Source: an uncultured Acidobacteriota bacterium
GTDB taxonomy: Bacteria > Acidobacteriota > Terriglobia > Terriglobales > Acidobacteriaceae
Direction: 5' to 3'
NCBI GenBank assembly: GCA_903873705.1
Contig: CAIQPK010000086.1
Coordinates: forward strand, 1-64,000
Length of the DNA: 64,000 nt
Shown here in pieces: positions 32,718-42,403 of the stretch. The translations under genes and the position numbers were made by a program. Under the pieces are notes generated by a model that was given only the letters and a program-made list of their open reading frames with translations, did no database searches and was not told where the DNA came from. The stretch's first letter is position 1. Every line of letters starts with the position of its first letter.

Positions 32718-35540
32718 CTATTTGCGGCCCAGGCTTAGCATGTTGGCGAAGAGGCGGTAGGCGCCGGGGACGGCTTCGGGGAGCTGGCGGTAGAGGGCGA
32801 AGGCGTCGTAGACGTAGAAGCCCTTGCCCACCGGGGCGACCAGCAGGCCGCCGCGCTGGGGGGGCTGGCCGGCGTCGTGGACTTCGGTGGGGGCGACGTA
32901 GTGGGTGTCCCAGGTGGCGGGGAAGCCGTGGCCGCGTTCTTCTACCCAGCCTTCGAAGTCGGCGGATTCGATCCTGTTGGGAGCGGAGAGCAGCGTGGTG
33001 TCCGACTGCGTGAGGGTGACTTTGGCGTCTTCCTCGACGACGCGGGTCCCGTCGCCTTCCAGCGTTATGGGATACGGCGCGTAGCTGGGCAGGTAGGCGT
33101 GGGCCTGGTACTGAACGATGACGGTGCCGCCGTTGCGGGCGAAATCGAGGATGCCGGGGGTGGCGTCGGGGAGCTCCTTGTGGGCGGTGTAGGCGCGGAC
33201 GCCGATGATGAGGACGTCGAAGACCGAGAGGTTGGCGGTGGAGAGGTCCGCAACTTTGAGGGTTGTGGGGTGGATGCCGATGTTGTCGAGGAGTTCCGGG
33301 ACCTCGTCGCCGGTGCCGGGGATGTAGGCGACGCGGAGGTGGGGGGCGATGGCGACATCGAGGGGTGTGACGCGGACGACGGCGGGCGTGTAGAGCGGCG
33401 TGGGCGTGAGGCCGGGGTAGCCGACGAGGCGGTAGCTGCCGGTGACGCGGCCGTTGAGGGTTTCGGCTTCGGCGGAGGCGGTGTAGACGCCGCGCTGCGT
33501 GGCGGCGGGGACGACGGTAAACGGAATCGAGCGCGTCTCGCCGCCGGGCGCGGCTTCGAGCGGGGCGGTAGTCGCTCCGCTTGATGTCGACCAGCCAGTG
33601 GGCAGGTGCAGGACGACGTCACCGTTGAGCGGGGCGCTGGCGTCGTTGGTGACGCTAACGTTGATGTGGAAGCTATCGGATGACCGCGGGACGACGATGG
33701 CGCTGGGAGCGATGGCGACGCGCACGGCGGGAGCGACGCGCAGGGGGATGCTGGGGTCGGTGGGCTTGGTCTGCGTGGTGACGACGTGGCCAAGCAGGAG
33801 CTCGACGCCGGCGTAGGAGAAGCGCGTCCAGAAGGCGTTGGGCGGAGTTTGCGGCGCGAGGCGGAGGGTGGGGTCGGTGAGGTCGTAGAAGGGCTGCTCG
33901 TGGTTGGGGCGGGAGAAGAAGGGCTGGCCTTGGGCGCGGGCGAGCGCGAGGGGATCTGGCTTGAGCGACTGCGGTCCGCTGCCGGAAGAGGGGACCATCA
34001 TGGAGAAGGTGGAGCGCTCGGGCCAGAGGCGCTCGCCGGGGGCGAGGAAGGCGGTGAAGGGCGCCCAGGTGCGCTCGTCCTTTGATTCGCCGGTGTAGGA
34101 GGTGAAGTCGGAAACGACGCGGACGCTGCCGACGGGGCCGTTGGTGACGATGGTGTTGACGACCGCGGTGCAGGAGGGGAGGACGGCAGTGCGGCAGGTG
34201 TTGGGGTGCGTGGTGTCGAGCTCGGTGGTGACGGAGAGGCCGAGCGCGAGCACGAGGGCGTCGTTGAGCTGGACGTGCTTGATGCGGAGCTCGTGGAGCA
34301 CGTCGCTGCGTTCGATGGCGGGGATGCTGAGGCTTGGGAGGCTCTCGATGATGCCGTCAAGGGCGCGCATGGCATCAGCGAGCACGGGGGCGATGTTGGC
34401 GGGTTTGGCGGCGTCCATGCGGGCGGCGACGTCGAAGCGCTGGCCGAGCATATCGAGCTGCTGACGCAGCGATGCGGGGGCGTGGGGCGCGAGGGTGGCG
34501 ATGGCGGCGATGGAGGTGTCGATGCCTTCGAAGAAGTCGCGCTCCTGCGGGTTGGCGGGCACGCGCGAGCCGTAGCGGGTGTAGGCGACGTCGAACGCAC
34601 CGGCGGGAGGCACGCGTACCCCGGCGCCGATCTGGGTCTTCTGGAGGGCCAGGCCCTGGCGGGCGAACTGGACGTAGGTCATGCCGAGCGCGTCAGAAAA
34701 TTCGCCTTCGTGGATCTGGATGTTGGCGGTGGGGACGGCGTCGAGCCACTTCTTTTCGACGTAGTTGTAGAAGCGGACGGGGACGTACTGCTCGGTAGCG
34801 GAGTCGTAAATGCCTTCGGCGGTGACGCGGGCGTTGGGTGCGCGGGCATAGACCTTGAGGGGCGCCCAGGGTTCGAGGCCCTGCTGGATCTGGTCGGGGA
34901 AGACCTTGGGGTCGGCGGCGGCGTCGAAGACTTCCTGGGCCATCTGCCCGGCGACCTGGTGGTGGCCGTGGCCGTCGGTGGGGTTGCCGGTGAAGACGCT
35001 GGTGATGACCAGCGGGCGATAGAGGCGGACGGCGCGGACGGCGTCGTAGAGCACGCGATCGTGGGTCCACTGGGCGAGCGCTTCTTCGCGGGTCTTGGAG
35101 AAGCCGAAGTCGATCTCGGTGCCGAACATCTGGTCGGTGCCGAAGTAGCGGTCGGCGGAGAGCAGCTCCTGGGTGCGGATGAGGCCGAGGGCGTCGTCGA
35201 AGTCGCCGGTCATCAGGTTCTGTCCGCCTTCGCCGCGGTTGAGTGTGAGCATGGCCGCGCGGACGCCGTGGCCACGGACTTCGTAGGTCAACATGCCGCC
35301 GTCTTCGTCGTCGGGGTGGGCGACGATCATCATGAGCGAGGCGCGGGTGCGGAGGCGGAGCAGCATCTGCTGGAGGCCTTTGGCGCCCTGGTCGATGGGC
35401 AGCTCGAGGCCGGTGCGGGGCTTGACGCGCTCGCCGCGGAGGTTGGCGGGGTCGACGAAGGGGACGGACTGCGCGACGGCGACAGGCAAAACGAACAGAG
35501 AAAGAAGGGCCACGTGCAGGCCGGTCCGCAATGAGGTCAT
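32718..35540 (-). CDS. Large exported PIG-L (LmbE-like) deacetylase
   Basis: 940 residues with a signal peptide ending VAVAQS. The PIG-L domain occupies about 65-300: MIVAHPDDEDGGMLTYEVRG carries the zinc-binding AHPDDE (residue 74), with TLNRGEGGQNL and DGHGHHQVAG as the second metal motif. Beyond about 480 come beta-sandwich parts (IVVPRSSDSFHINVSVTNDA), and near the C-terminus a Rossmann-like segment (VFDVLIIGVRAYTAHKELPD) resembling a class I GATase-like domain. This is the acidobacterial multidomain form, probably an N-deacetylase for a periplasmic amino-sugar substrate. It stands alone. Confidence 0.8.
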   Translation of the reverse strand: MTSLRTGLHVALLSLFVLPVAVAQSVPFVDPANLRGERVKPRTGLELPIDQGAKGLQQMLLRLRTRASLMMIVAHPDDEDGGMLTYEVRGHGVRAAMLTLNRGEGGQNLMTGDFDDALGLIRTQELLSADRYFGTDQMFGTEIDFGFSKTREEALAQWTHDRVLYDAVRAVRLYRPLVITSVFTGNPTDGHGHHQVAGQMAQEVFDAAADPKVFPDQIQQGLEPWAPLKVYARAPNARVTAEGIYDSATEQYVPVRFYNYVEKKWLDAVPTANIQIHEGEFSDALGMTYVQFARQGLALQKTQIGAGVRVPPAGAFDVAYTRYGSRVPANPQERDFFEGIDTSIAAIATLAPHAPASLRQQLDMLGQRFDVAARMDAAKPANIAPVLADAMRALDGIIESLPSLSIPAIERSDVLHELRIKHVQLNDALVLALGLSVTTELDTTHPNTCRTAVLPSCTAVVNTIVTNGPVGSVRVVSDFTSYTGESKDERTWAPFTAFLAPGERLWPERSTFSMMVPSSGSGPQSLKPDPLALARAQGQPFFSRPNHEQPFYDLTDPTLRLAPQTPPNAFWTRFSYAGVELLLGHVVTTQTKPTDPSIPLRVAPAVRVAIAPSAIVVPRSSDSFHINVSVTNDASAPLNGDVVLHLPTGWSTSSGATTAPLEAAPGGETRSIPFTVVPAATQRGVYTASAEAETLNGRVTGSYRLVGYPGLTPTPLYTPAVVRVTPLDVAIAPHLRVAYIPGTGDEVPELLDNIGIHPTTLKVADLSTANLSVFDVLIIGVRAYTAHKELPDATPGILDFARNGGTVIVQYQAHAYLPSYAPYPITLEGDGTRVVEEDAKVTLTQSDTTLLSAPNRIESADFEGWVEERGHGFPATWDTHYVAPTEVHDAGQPPQRGGLLVAPVGKGFYVYDAFALYRQLPEAVPGAYRLFANMLSLGRK

Positions 35541-35583
35541 GAGGTTAATCTAAACTCATCGCATCGCACATTCGAAACAAACC

Positions 35584-37023
35584 GTGGATTTGACTAGCCC
35601 TGCACCGCTGGAACGGACGCTGACGCTGCGCAGCGCGGTGACGCTGAACCTGCTGGACATGATCGGCGTGGGGCCTTTTATTACGCTGCCGCTGCTGCTG
35701 GCCGCGATGGGCGGACCGCAGGCGATGCTGGGTTGGGTGCTGGGTGCGGGGCTCGCGCTGTGCGATGGGCTGGTGTGGGCGGAACTGGGTGCGGCCATGC
35801 CGGAGGCGGGTGGGACGTATCACTATCTGCGGCAGATTTATGGCGGGCGACTGGGGCGGCTGCTGAGTTTTCTGTTCCTGTTTCAGCTTTGTTTTTCGGC
35901 GCCGCTGTCGGTAGCGAGCGGGTGCATTGGGCTGGCGCAGTATGCGACGTTCCTGTGGCCGTCGCTGGGCGGGCAGGTGACGGCGCATACGTTCAAGCTG
36001 GGTGTGTATAGCGCGGCCGTAAGCTTTGGGCCAACGACGCTGGTGGCGATGGGGGCGATTGCGCTGGCGGTGCTGCTGCTGTATCGCAACCTGACGAAGA
36101 TGCGTGCGCTGGCCGCGCTGCTGCTGACGACGGTGCTGATCACGATTGGCTGGGCCGTGGTGACCGGGCTGCTGCATGGGCACATCGGACAGGCGTTCGC
36201 GTTTGCGCCGGGGGCGTGGCATCCAGACCGGGCGTTCTTTACGGGGCTGGGGTCGGCGATGTTGATTGCGACGTACGACTACTGGGGCTACTACAACGTG
36301 ACGTTCCTGGGCGGCGAGGCGAAGGACCCGGGACGGACGATTCCGCGGGCGGTGCTGATTGCGATTGCGATTGTGGCGGCGCTGTACCTTGCGCTGAACG
36401 TGAGCATTTTGTCGGTGCTGCCGTCGCCGGTGTTGCTGGCGTTGCAGAATATTGAGGCGCGGCGGGCGCTGCTGTCGCAGTTTATGCAGGTGGCGTATAC
36501 GCCGTCGCTGGGCGCGAGTGGCGGTCTGCTGATGGGGCGGATTGCGGCTGTGCTGGTGATGGTGACGGCGTTTGCGAGCGTGTTTTCGCTGCTGCTGGGG
36601 TACTCGCGTATACCGTTTGCGGCTGCGCGCGAGGGTGGGTTCTTCAGCGTGTTTGGACGGCTGCATCCGACACGGCATTTTCCGCATGTGGCCCTGCTGG
36701 CGCTGGCGGGCGTGGCCTGCCTGGCATGCTTTTTTTCGCTGGGCGACGTGGTGGCGGCGCTGGTGGTGATCCGGATACTGCTGCAGTTTCTGCTGCAGCA
36801 TGTGGGTGTGATGGTGTTGCGGAGCCGGCAGCCGGAGCTGCCACGGCCGTTTCGGATGAAGCTTTATCCGCTGCCTCCGGTGCTGGCGCTGCTGGGATTC
36901 CTGTACATTGTGGTCTTTCGGCCGAACTTTCATCGCGAGGTGGCGCTGGCGGGAATCGTGATGATCGCCGGGGTGCTGGCTTATGCGGTGTGGCTAAGGC
37001 TGGCGAGGGAAGAGCAGATTTGA
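35584..37023 (+). CDS. APC superfamily permease (amino acid/polyamine)
   Basis: 479 residues, about 12 membrane helices. TLRSAVTLNLLDMIGVGPFI carries the helix-1 GVGPF break, close to the usual GIGxGIF. WAELGAAMPEAGGTYHYLRQ is the family's E-x-x-x-x-P-x-x-G-G-x-Y motif, and EAKDPGRTIPRAVLIAIAIV the conserved E-x-x-x-P-x-R-x-I-P. A GTG start is used; no clear Shine-Dalgarno. Substrate cannot be named. It lies 126 bp before msrP. Confidence 0.85.
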   Translation: MDLTSPAPLERTLTLRSAVTLNLLDMIGVGPFITLPLLLAAMGGPQAMLGWVLGAGLALCDGLVWAELGAAMPEAGGTYHYLRQIYGGRLGRLLSFLFLFQLCFSAPLSVASGCIGLAQYATFLWPSLGGQVTAHTFKLGVYSAAVSFGPTTLVAMGAIALAVLLLYRNLTKMRALAALLLTTVLITIGWAVVTGLLHGHIGQAFAFAPGAWHPDRAFFTGLGSAMLIATYDYWGYYNVTFLGGEAKDPGRTIPRAVLIAIAIVAALYLALNVSILSVLPSPVLLALQNIEARRALLSQFMQVAYTPSLGASGGLLMGRIAAVLVMVTAFASVFSLLLGYSRIPFAAAREGGFFSVFGRLHPTRHFPHVALLALAGVACLACFFSLGDVVAALVVIRILLQFLLQHVGVMVLRSRQPELPRPFRMKLYPLPPVLALLGFLYIVVFRPNFHREVALAGIVMIAGVLAYAVWLRLAREEQI

Positions 37024-37148
37024 GGCCATTTATGACGAATTGGAGACATCTGTGGGTCGCTTGAAAACGTATTGTCACCAAAGGGGCGTTTTTGCGTCTC
37101 ATGTACGAGTTGACTGCCGACAGGCGCAGCAACGGAGGAGAAAAAGTC

Positions 37149-38138
37149 ATGCTGATTGGTAAAGCGTCGGACATTCGTTCATCGGAGATTACGCCCAAGG
37201 GTGTTTATGAAGCTTTTCACTCCGACCGCCGCAGCTTCCTGAGCGGGATGGGTGCGATCGGTGCTACGGCGATGGCGGCAGGGCTGCTGCCAGGGATGGC
37301 ACATGCGGCTGCTGCTGATGCACCGCTGACCAAGCTGACGACCGTGCCGAGCAAGTACAAGGTGGACGAGACCGTCACGCCGGAAGCGAAGGCCCAGAGC
37401 TACAACAATTATTACGAGTTTGGTACGGACAAGTCTGACCCCAAGAGCAATGCGCACACCATGCATACGCGGCCGTGGACGGTTGCCGTGACCGGGCTGG
37501 TGAAAGAGCCGAAGGCGTTCGATGTGGACACGCTGATGAAGTACCGGCCGCTGGAAGACCGGACGTATCGCTTCCGCTGCGTGGAGGCCTGGTCGATGGT
37601 GATTCCGTGGAATGGCTATTCGCTGTCGGAGTTCATCAAGGCGGTAAATCCGCTGCCGAGCGCGAAGTATGTGCAGTTCCTTTCGCTGGCGGACCGCAAG
37701 CAGATGCCGCTGATTGGCGATAGCGGGATTAATCCGCCGTACTCTGAGGCGCTGCGGATGGACGAGGCGATGAATCCGCTGACGCTGCTGACGTTTGGCA
37801 GCTACGGCGAAACGCTGGCCAACCAGCAGGGCGCGCCGATGCGCATTATTGTGCCATGGAAGTATGGGTTCAAGTCGGCGAAGTCGATTGTGCGGGTGAA
37901 CTTTACTGACCAGCAGCCGCATACAACGTGGAACGATCTCTCGTCGATTGAGTACGGGTTCTACTCGAACGTGAACCCGAGTGTGGACCATCCGCGGTGG
38001 TCGCAGGCGTCAGAGCGGCGGCTGGACTCGGCGGGAAATCCGCTGTTTCCCAAGCGGGTGAAGACGCTGCCGTTCAACGGCTATGCGAATGAAGTGGCGA
38101 GCATGTACCAGGGCATGGACCTGAAGAAGAACTTTTAG
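37149..38138 (+). CDS. msrP: Protein-methionine-sulfoxide reductase catalytic subunit MsrP (YedY)
   Basis: 329 residues from the ATG at 37149 (GGAGGAG upstream). MLIGKASDIRSSEITPKGVY is the family's invariant start, and SDRRSFLSGMGAIGA the Tat signal. The molybdopterin domain has YRFRCVEAWSMVIPW with Cys144 as molybdenum ligand, FLSLADRKQ and GAPMRIIVPWKYGFKSAKSI. It repairs oxidised methionines in periplasmic proteins. The membrane partner msrQ starts 35 bp downstream. Confidence 0.93.
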   Translation: MLIGKASDIRSSEITPKGVYEAFHSDRRSFLSGMGAIGATAMAAGLLPGMAHAAAADAPLTKLTTVPSKYKVDETVTPEAKAQSYNNYYEFGTDKSDPKSNAHTMHTRPWTVAVTGLVKEPKAFDVDTLMKYRPLEDRTYRFRCVEAWSMVIPWNGYSLSEFIKAVNPLPSAKYVQFLSLADRKQMPLIGDSGINPPYSEALRMDEAMNPLTLLTFGSYGETLANQQGAPMRIIVPWKYGFKSAKSIVRVNFTDQQPHTTWNDLSSIEYGFYSNVNPSVDHPRWSQASERRLDSAGNPLFPKRVKTLPFNGYANEVASMYQGMDLKKNF

Positions 38139-38172
38139 GGCGACGGCCATCACGTAAGCTGAACGAGAGACC

Positions 38173-38874
38173 ATGCCTGCACGCGCGATTCCTTACCTGA
38201 AGATTGTGGTTCACCTGCTGTGCCTGCTGCCGTTTGTGTGGCTGCTGCACATGTATCAAAACGGCGACCTGGCCAACCAGGCCGACCCGGTGAACTACCT
38301 GACGCACTACACCGGCGACTGGGCGGTGTGGATTCTGCTGGCTGACCTGACGATCACGCCGCTGCGGCGCTTCAGCGTGAAGCTGGCGTGGTTGGTGCGG
38401 TTTCGGCGGATGGTGGGGCTGTACGCGTTTTTCTACGCAACGCTGCACCTGATGATCTACGTCTTCATGTTTTCCGGGTACGACGTGCCGACGGCGTTTG
38501 CGGGCTTGCAGGCTGGGCACCTGGCTGAGCCGTGGCGGCAGTTCAAGGTGATCTGGCCGACGATCCATGACGACATCTTCAAGCGCAAATTCATCCAGAT
38601 TGGGTTTGCGGCGTGGCTTTTGCTGCTGGCGCTGGCGGTGACGAGCCCGCAGCGGATTATGCGCGCGATGGGTGGGAAGAACTGGCAGCGGCTGCACAGG
38701 CTGGTGTATGTGGCGGGGATTTTTGCGTGCATCCACTACTGGTGGCTGGTGAAGACGGGAGTGCGGCGGCCGATGAAGGACACGGTGGTGCTGGGTGTGT
38801 TGCTGCTGGCGCGGGTGCTTTATGCGCTGTGGAAGCGGCGTCCGATGGCGGCGAAGACTGCGGTAAAGGCCTAA
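38173..38874 (+). CDS. msrQ: Heme b membrane subunit MsrQ (YedZ)
   Basis: 233 residues, six membrane helices. TGDWAVWILLADLTITPLRR, RRMVGLYAFFYATLHLMIYV and QRLHRLVYVAGIFACIHYWW are the ferric-reductase-like heme-binding helices of MsrQ. It passes electrons from the quinone pool or a flavin reductase to MsrP. Start ATG at 38173. Confidence 0.93.
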   Translation: MPARAIPYLKIVVHLLCLLPFVWLLHMYQNGDLANQADPVNYLTHYTGDWAVWILLADLTITPLRRFSVKLAWLVRFRRMVGLYAFFYATLHLMIYVFMFSGYDVPTAFAGLQAGHLAEPWRQFKVIWPTIHDDIFKRKFIQIGFAAWLLLLALAVTSPQRIMRAMGGKNWQRLHRLVYVAGIFACIHYWWLVKTGVRRPMKDTVVLGVLLLARVLYALWKRRPMAAKTAVKA

Positions 38875-38944
38875 GGCGCGGGCAAATGCGTGGCGTGCGC
38901 AACTCGGTACGGGTTGGCGGGGTCTAATCAGGCAGGGGTGACCC

Positions 38945-41017
38945 ATGCGCGCACGTCTTTCTGTTCTTTTCGCGGCTCTTTTCGTGCTGACGTTGCCGAT
39001 AGTGGCACAGAACAAAGGCCCGAAGGCCACGGCTCGACCCAGGGCTACGGCGAAGCCCGTAGCGCTGATGCCGTTGACGCCGCGGGAGCGCACGCTGCAG
39101 TTGCTGAACCGCTTTACGTTCGGTCCGCGACCGGGCGAGGTGGAGCGGGTATTGGCGATTGGGCCGGAGAGCTGGGTCAATCGGCAGCTGACGCCGGAGT
39201 CTTACCCGGACCCGATGCTGGACAAGCGGCTGGCGGAGTATCCGACGTTGAACATGTCCGCCGAGCAGGCGCTGCGGGTGTTCCCGGATCGTGGGGCGAT
39301 CACCGCCGTGGCGCAGGGCAAGGCCCAGGCGCCGACTGATCCGCTGCTGGCTGCGGTGTACGCGGTGCAGGTTTACAAGTGGCAGCAGGAGCAGGATGCG
39401 AAGAAGCCTGACGCCGGCGGGCAGGCGCCTGGGGAGCCGACCGATGCCGACAAGGATGCGCTGAAGAAGCAGGGGCAGGCGACGGCGGCGCGGATTGCGG
39501 GCGACCTGTATGCGTTGCCGAAGAACCAGCGGATGGATGCGCTGATCAGGATGCCGCTGGAAGAGCGTGTGGCGTTTACGCAGTATCTTGCGGGCGACCA
39601 ACGCAATTTACTGCTCGGCGACTTTACGCCACGGGAGCGCGAGGCGTTCAATGCGATGTCGGCGCAGGTGGGGTCGCAGTACAACATCGGCAATGAGCTG
39701 GCGCAGGCGCGCGTGTTGCGCGATGTGCTGACGGAGCGGCAGCTGCAGGAGGTGATGACCGATTTCTGGTTCAACCACTTCAACGTGTTTATCGGGAAGG
39801 ACTCCGACCAGTGGTACACGACGAGCTATGAGCGCGACGTGATTCGGAAACATGCGCTGGGGAAGTTTCGTGACCTGCTGACGGCGACGGCGGAGTCGCC
39901 CGCGATGATGGCCTATCTCGACAACTGGCTTTCGATTGGGCCGAACTCGGCGGCGAACGGCGTCGATCCGAAGAACCCGAAGGCGCGCAAGGGGAACCGC
40001 GGGTTGAACGAGAATTATGGGCGCGAGGTGATGGAGCTGCATACTGTCGGCGTCGATGGCGGTTATACGCAGGCGGATGTGACGGCGCTGGCGGCGATCT
40101 TGACGGGGTGGGGTGTCGATCGGCCTAACCAGGGCGGGCCGTTTCTGTTTGATCAGAAGAAGCATGAGCCGGGGGACAAGCAGTGGTTTGGGCATACGAT
40201 CCGCGAGGGGCGCAATGCGGATGGATCGCCGGATGGCATGAACGAGGGGCTGCAGGCGCTGAACTTGCTGGCTGCCAGTCCGCAGACGGCGCATTTTGTT
40301 TCGTATCTGCTGGCGCAGCGGTTTGTGGCGGATGAGCCGCCGCCGGCACTGGTGGCGAGACTTTCGGAGGTTTATCTCGCGAACGATGGCGACATCAAAG
40401 CGATGCTGCGGGCGCTGATGGCGTCGCCGGAGTTCAATTCGCGGCAGTATTTTCGCAACAAGGTAAAAACGCCCGTGGAGTTTATCGCTTCGGCGTTTCG
40501 GATGACGGGGACGGATCCGGCGAATCCGGGAGCAATGGTGAACGCGATCAAGACGATGGGCATGCCGCTTTACAACGCGCTGCCGCCGACGGGGTACTAC
40601 ATCACAGCGGACCAGTGGATGAATACGACGGCGCTGGTGGACCGCCTGAACTTTGCTTACCAGCTGGCGAACAACAAGTTTGCCAACCAGAAGTTCGATG
40701 CGCCAAAACTGCTGGCGCTGGGGCTGCTACTGCCGGTCGTGCCCAAGGCGGTTGCGGCTCCTGTTGTGAGCCGTGGCGATGCGCGGATGATGGGCGTGGC
40801 GGTGGTGTCGGCTGAGCCTGCAAAGATGCCCGCGCAGGGAGCGGATGTGGCGCTGGGGGTGCTGGAGGCGACGTTGATCGGTGGGGAGGTTTCGCCGAAG
40901 ACGAATGAGCTGATTCATCAGCAATTGGAACAGCAGGCGGGGAGTGCGAACGCGATGGACCAGTTGAATTTGCTGACGGCGCTGGTGTTGGGCTCGCCGG
41001 AGTTTCAGAGCCACTGA
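38945..41017 (+). CDS. DUF1800 exported protein
   Basis: 690 residues with a signal peptide (to VAQ, about 22). LLNRFTFGPRPGEVERVLAI near residue 55 is the DUF1800 opening. LQEVMTDFWFNHFNVFIGKD, NENYGREVMELHTVGVDGGY and TQADVTALAAILTGWGVD are its core motifs, and FVSYLLAQRFVADEPP with ALMASPEFNSRQYFRNKVKT close it. DUF1800 usually pairs with a DUF1501 gene; none follows here, where a convergent gene begins 3 bp after the stop. Function unknown. Confidence 0.85.
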   Translation: MRARLSVLFAALFVLTLPIVAQNKGPKATARPRATAKPVALMPLTPRERTLQLLNRFTFGPRPGEVERVLAIGPESWVNRQLTPESYPDPMLDKRLAEYPTLNMSAEQALRVFPDRGAITAVAQGKAQAPTDPLLAAVYAVQVYKWQQEQDAKKPDAGGQAPGEPTDADKDALKKQGQATAARIAGDLYALPKNQRMDALIRMPLEERVAFTQYLAGDQRNLLLGDFTPREREAFNAMSAQVGSQYNIGNELAQARVLRDVLTERQLQEVMTDFWFNHFNVFIGKDSDQWYTTSYERDVIRKHALGKFRDLLTATAESPAMMAYLDNWLSIGPNSAANGVDPKNPKARKGNRGLNENYGREVMELHTVGVDGGYTQADVTALAAILTGWGVDRPNQGGPFLFDQKKHEPGDKQWFGHTIREGRNADGSPDGMNEGLQALNLLAASPQTAHFVSYLLAQRFVADEPPPALVARLSEVYLANDGDIKAMLRALMASPEFNSRQYFRNKVKTPVEFIASAFRMTGTDPANPGAMVNAIKTMGMPLYNALPPTGYYITADQWMNTTALVDRLNFAYQLANNKFANQKFDAPKLLALGLLLPVVPKAVAAPVVSRGDARMMGVAVVSAEPAKMPAQGADVALGVLEATLIGGEVSPKTNELIHQQLEQQAGSANAMDQLNLLTALVLGSPEFQSH

Positions 41018-41019
41018 GG

Positions 41020-42336
41020 CTACTGCGGCGACACGACGGTGCCGAGGGTGCCGGGGTCGAACTGCGGCGATGGCTTGTTGGCATCGGGTGGGAGGGGGAC
41101 CTCGACGAGGGGAAGAGTAACGTCCGCTACGTCGGAGTCCTTCACGATGACTGACGTGGTGGCGTCGGCGAAGGCGTGGGTGGCCTTGATGATCTCCCGG
41201 GGGACCTGCATACCGGAAGGGAAGCCGTCGGGCAATGTGCCGATCAGCGCTCCGGTTGCAGAGAGCGTGTAAGTCCCGGAGGGAACAGAGCCAAAGGCAA
41301 AGCTGCCGCTGGTGTCTACCAGGGCGTTGAAGATCAGGGTGTCGTCGGCGGTGTCGGTGAGGGTGAGTGTGGCGGTCGTCATGTCGCGGCCATCCTTGCT
41401 GGTGAGGTGGCCCAGAACGCGGTGGAAGGCAACGTCGGGAATGGTGATGTCGACGCCGGTGACCTCGTCGCCGGTGCGCAGTTCGTAGGTCTTCGCGGAT
41501 TTCTTGTGCAGGGTGTCGCCGCTGTAGATGTGCACGTCACGCGGCGAGCCCATGCCCATCATCACGCCGAAACCTTCTGCATTAGCGCCGTTCAGGGGAT
41601 TTTCAGCGGCTTCGACGGCGGCAACGCGATAGGTGCCGGGCTTGAGGCCGGCGATACGGAAGCGGCCCTGGTCGTCGGTACCGAGGCTCTGGTGCATGAA
41701 CATGGTGGACATGACGACGCGGGGGTCGAACCCGTCCATGGGGGATTTTTGTGCGGCTGCGTTGGCGTTGACGTCGTCCACGGCTATGGTGACCTGGGAT
41801 GCGGGCGAGCCGTCGGTGTAGAGCACACGACCGCTGACGGCGGCGCCGCGCTCGAGTGAGAGATCGCGGCGGACGGCCTCTCGTCCTGTAACGGTGACGG
41901 TGCCGAAGCGGAGCATCAGGGCGCGGGTCTTCTGGGGCGTGCTGTCGTTCAGGTCGCCCGCGTCCATGTCGTTGATGGGCGAAAGATAGCCGGGCAGGAG
42001 GGCAAGGACGCTGTACTCGCCGGGCGCGAGGTGGGCGGCGGTGTAGGTGCCGTCGGAAGCGACACGGGTGAAAGCCTGCGAAGGGGTGCCCGCGCCGATT
42101 TTACCGTCGGTTGAGGGGACAGGGAGAACGAGGATCAGGGCGCCGCGGGCGGGTCTGCGGGTGTCCGCACAAAGGACGGTGCCGGTGATGCGGCCGTTGC
42201 TGGGGGGTGCCGGGATGGCGGGTGAGGCTTTGCGGTGCAGCGGGTCCGGGGCGGAGTCCGGGGTGTCCTGCGCGAAGGCCGGCAGGGTTGCGAAGGCGAG
42301 CAGAACAGAGAGGCCGAAGCGAGCGGGGCGCGGCAT
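41020..42336 (-). CDS. Exported carboxypeptidase-regulatory-like domain protein
   Basis: 438 residues from the ATG at 42336; the signal peptide (ending AFAQD) sets this start. It consists of about four beta-sandwich repeats of the CarboxypepD_reg/SdrD-B type, for example GRITGTVLCADTRRPARGAL, DGTYTAAHLAPGEYSVLALL, DQGRFRIAGLKPGTYRVAAV and GSFAFGSVPSGTYTLSATGA. There is no barrel or enzyme domain, so it is probably a periplasmic or surface scaffold. Convergent with the DUF1800 gene. Confidence 0.8.
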   Translation of the reverse strand: MPRPARFGLSVLLAFATLPAFAQDTPDSAPDPLHRKASPAIPAPPSNGRITGTVLCADTRRPARGALILVLPVPSTDGKIGAGTPSQAFTRVASDGTYTAAHLAPGEYSVLALLPGYLSPINDMDAGDLNDSTPQKTRALMLRFGTVTVTGREAVRRDLSLERGAAVSGRVLYTDGSPASQVTIAVDDVNANAAAQKSPMDGFDPRVVMSTMFMHQSLGTDDQGRFRIAGLKPGTYRVAAVEAAENPLNGANAEGFGVMMGMGSPRDVHIYSGDTLHKKSAKTYELRTGDEVTGVDITIPDVAFHRVLGHLTSKDGRDMTTATLTLTDTADDTLIFNALVDTSGSFAFGSVPSGTYTLSATGALIGTLPDGFPSGMQVPREIIKATHAFADATTSVIVKDSDVADVTLPLVEVPLPPDANKPSPQFDPGTLGTVVSPQ

Positions 42337-42403
42337 GCCGCTAGTGTAGCGTTTCGTCACGAAGAAATAGGCGACGAAAAAACGGTTTGGTAAACTCCCG
42401 AGC

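Noticed and set aside
34206-35534. Long plus-strand open frame opposite the exported PIG-L gene
   Set aside because: No recognisable domain; antisense artefact of GC-rich third positions.
42337-42403. Possible SAM or cobalamin riboswitch before the MetE-like gene
   Set aside because: Only 67 bp separate it from the divergent gene and no riboswitch core is visible.
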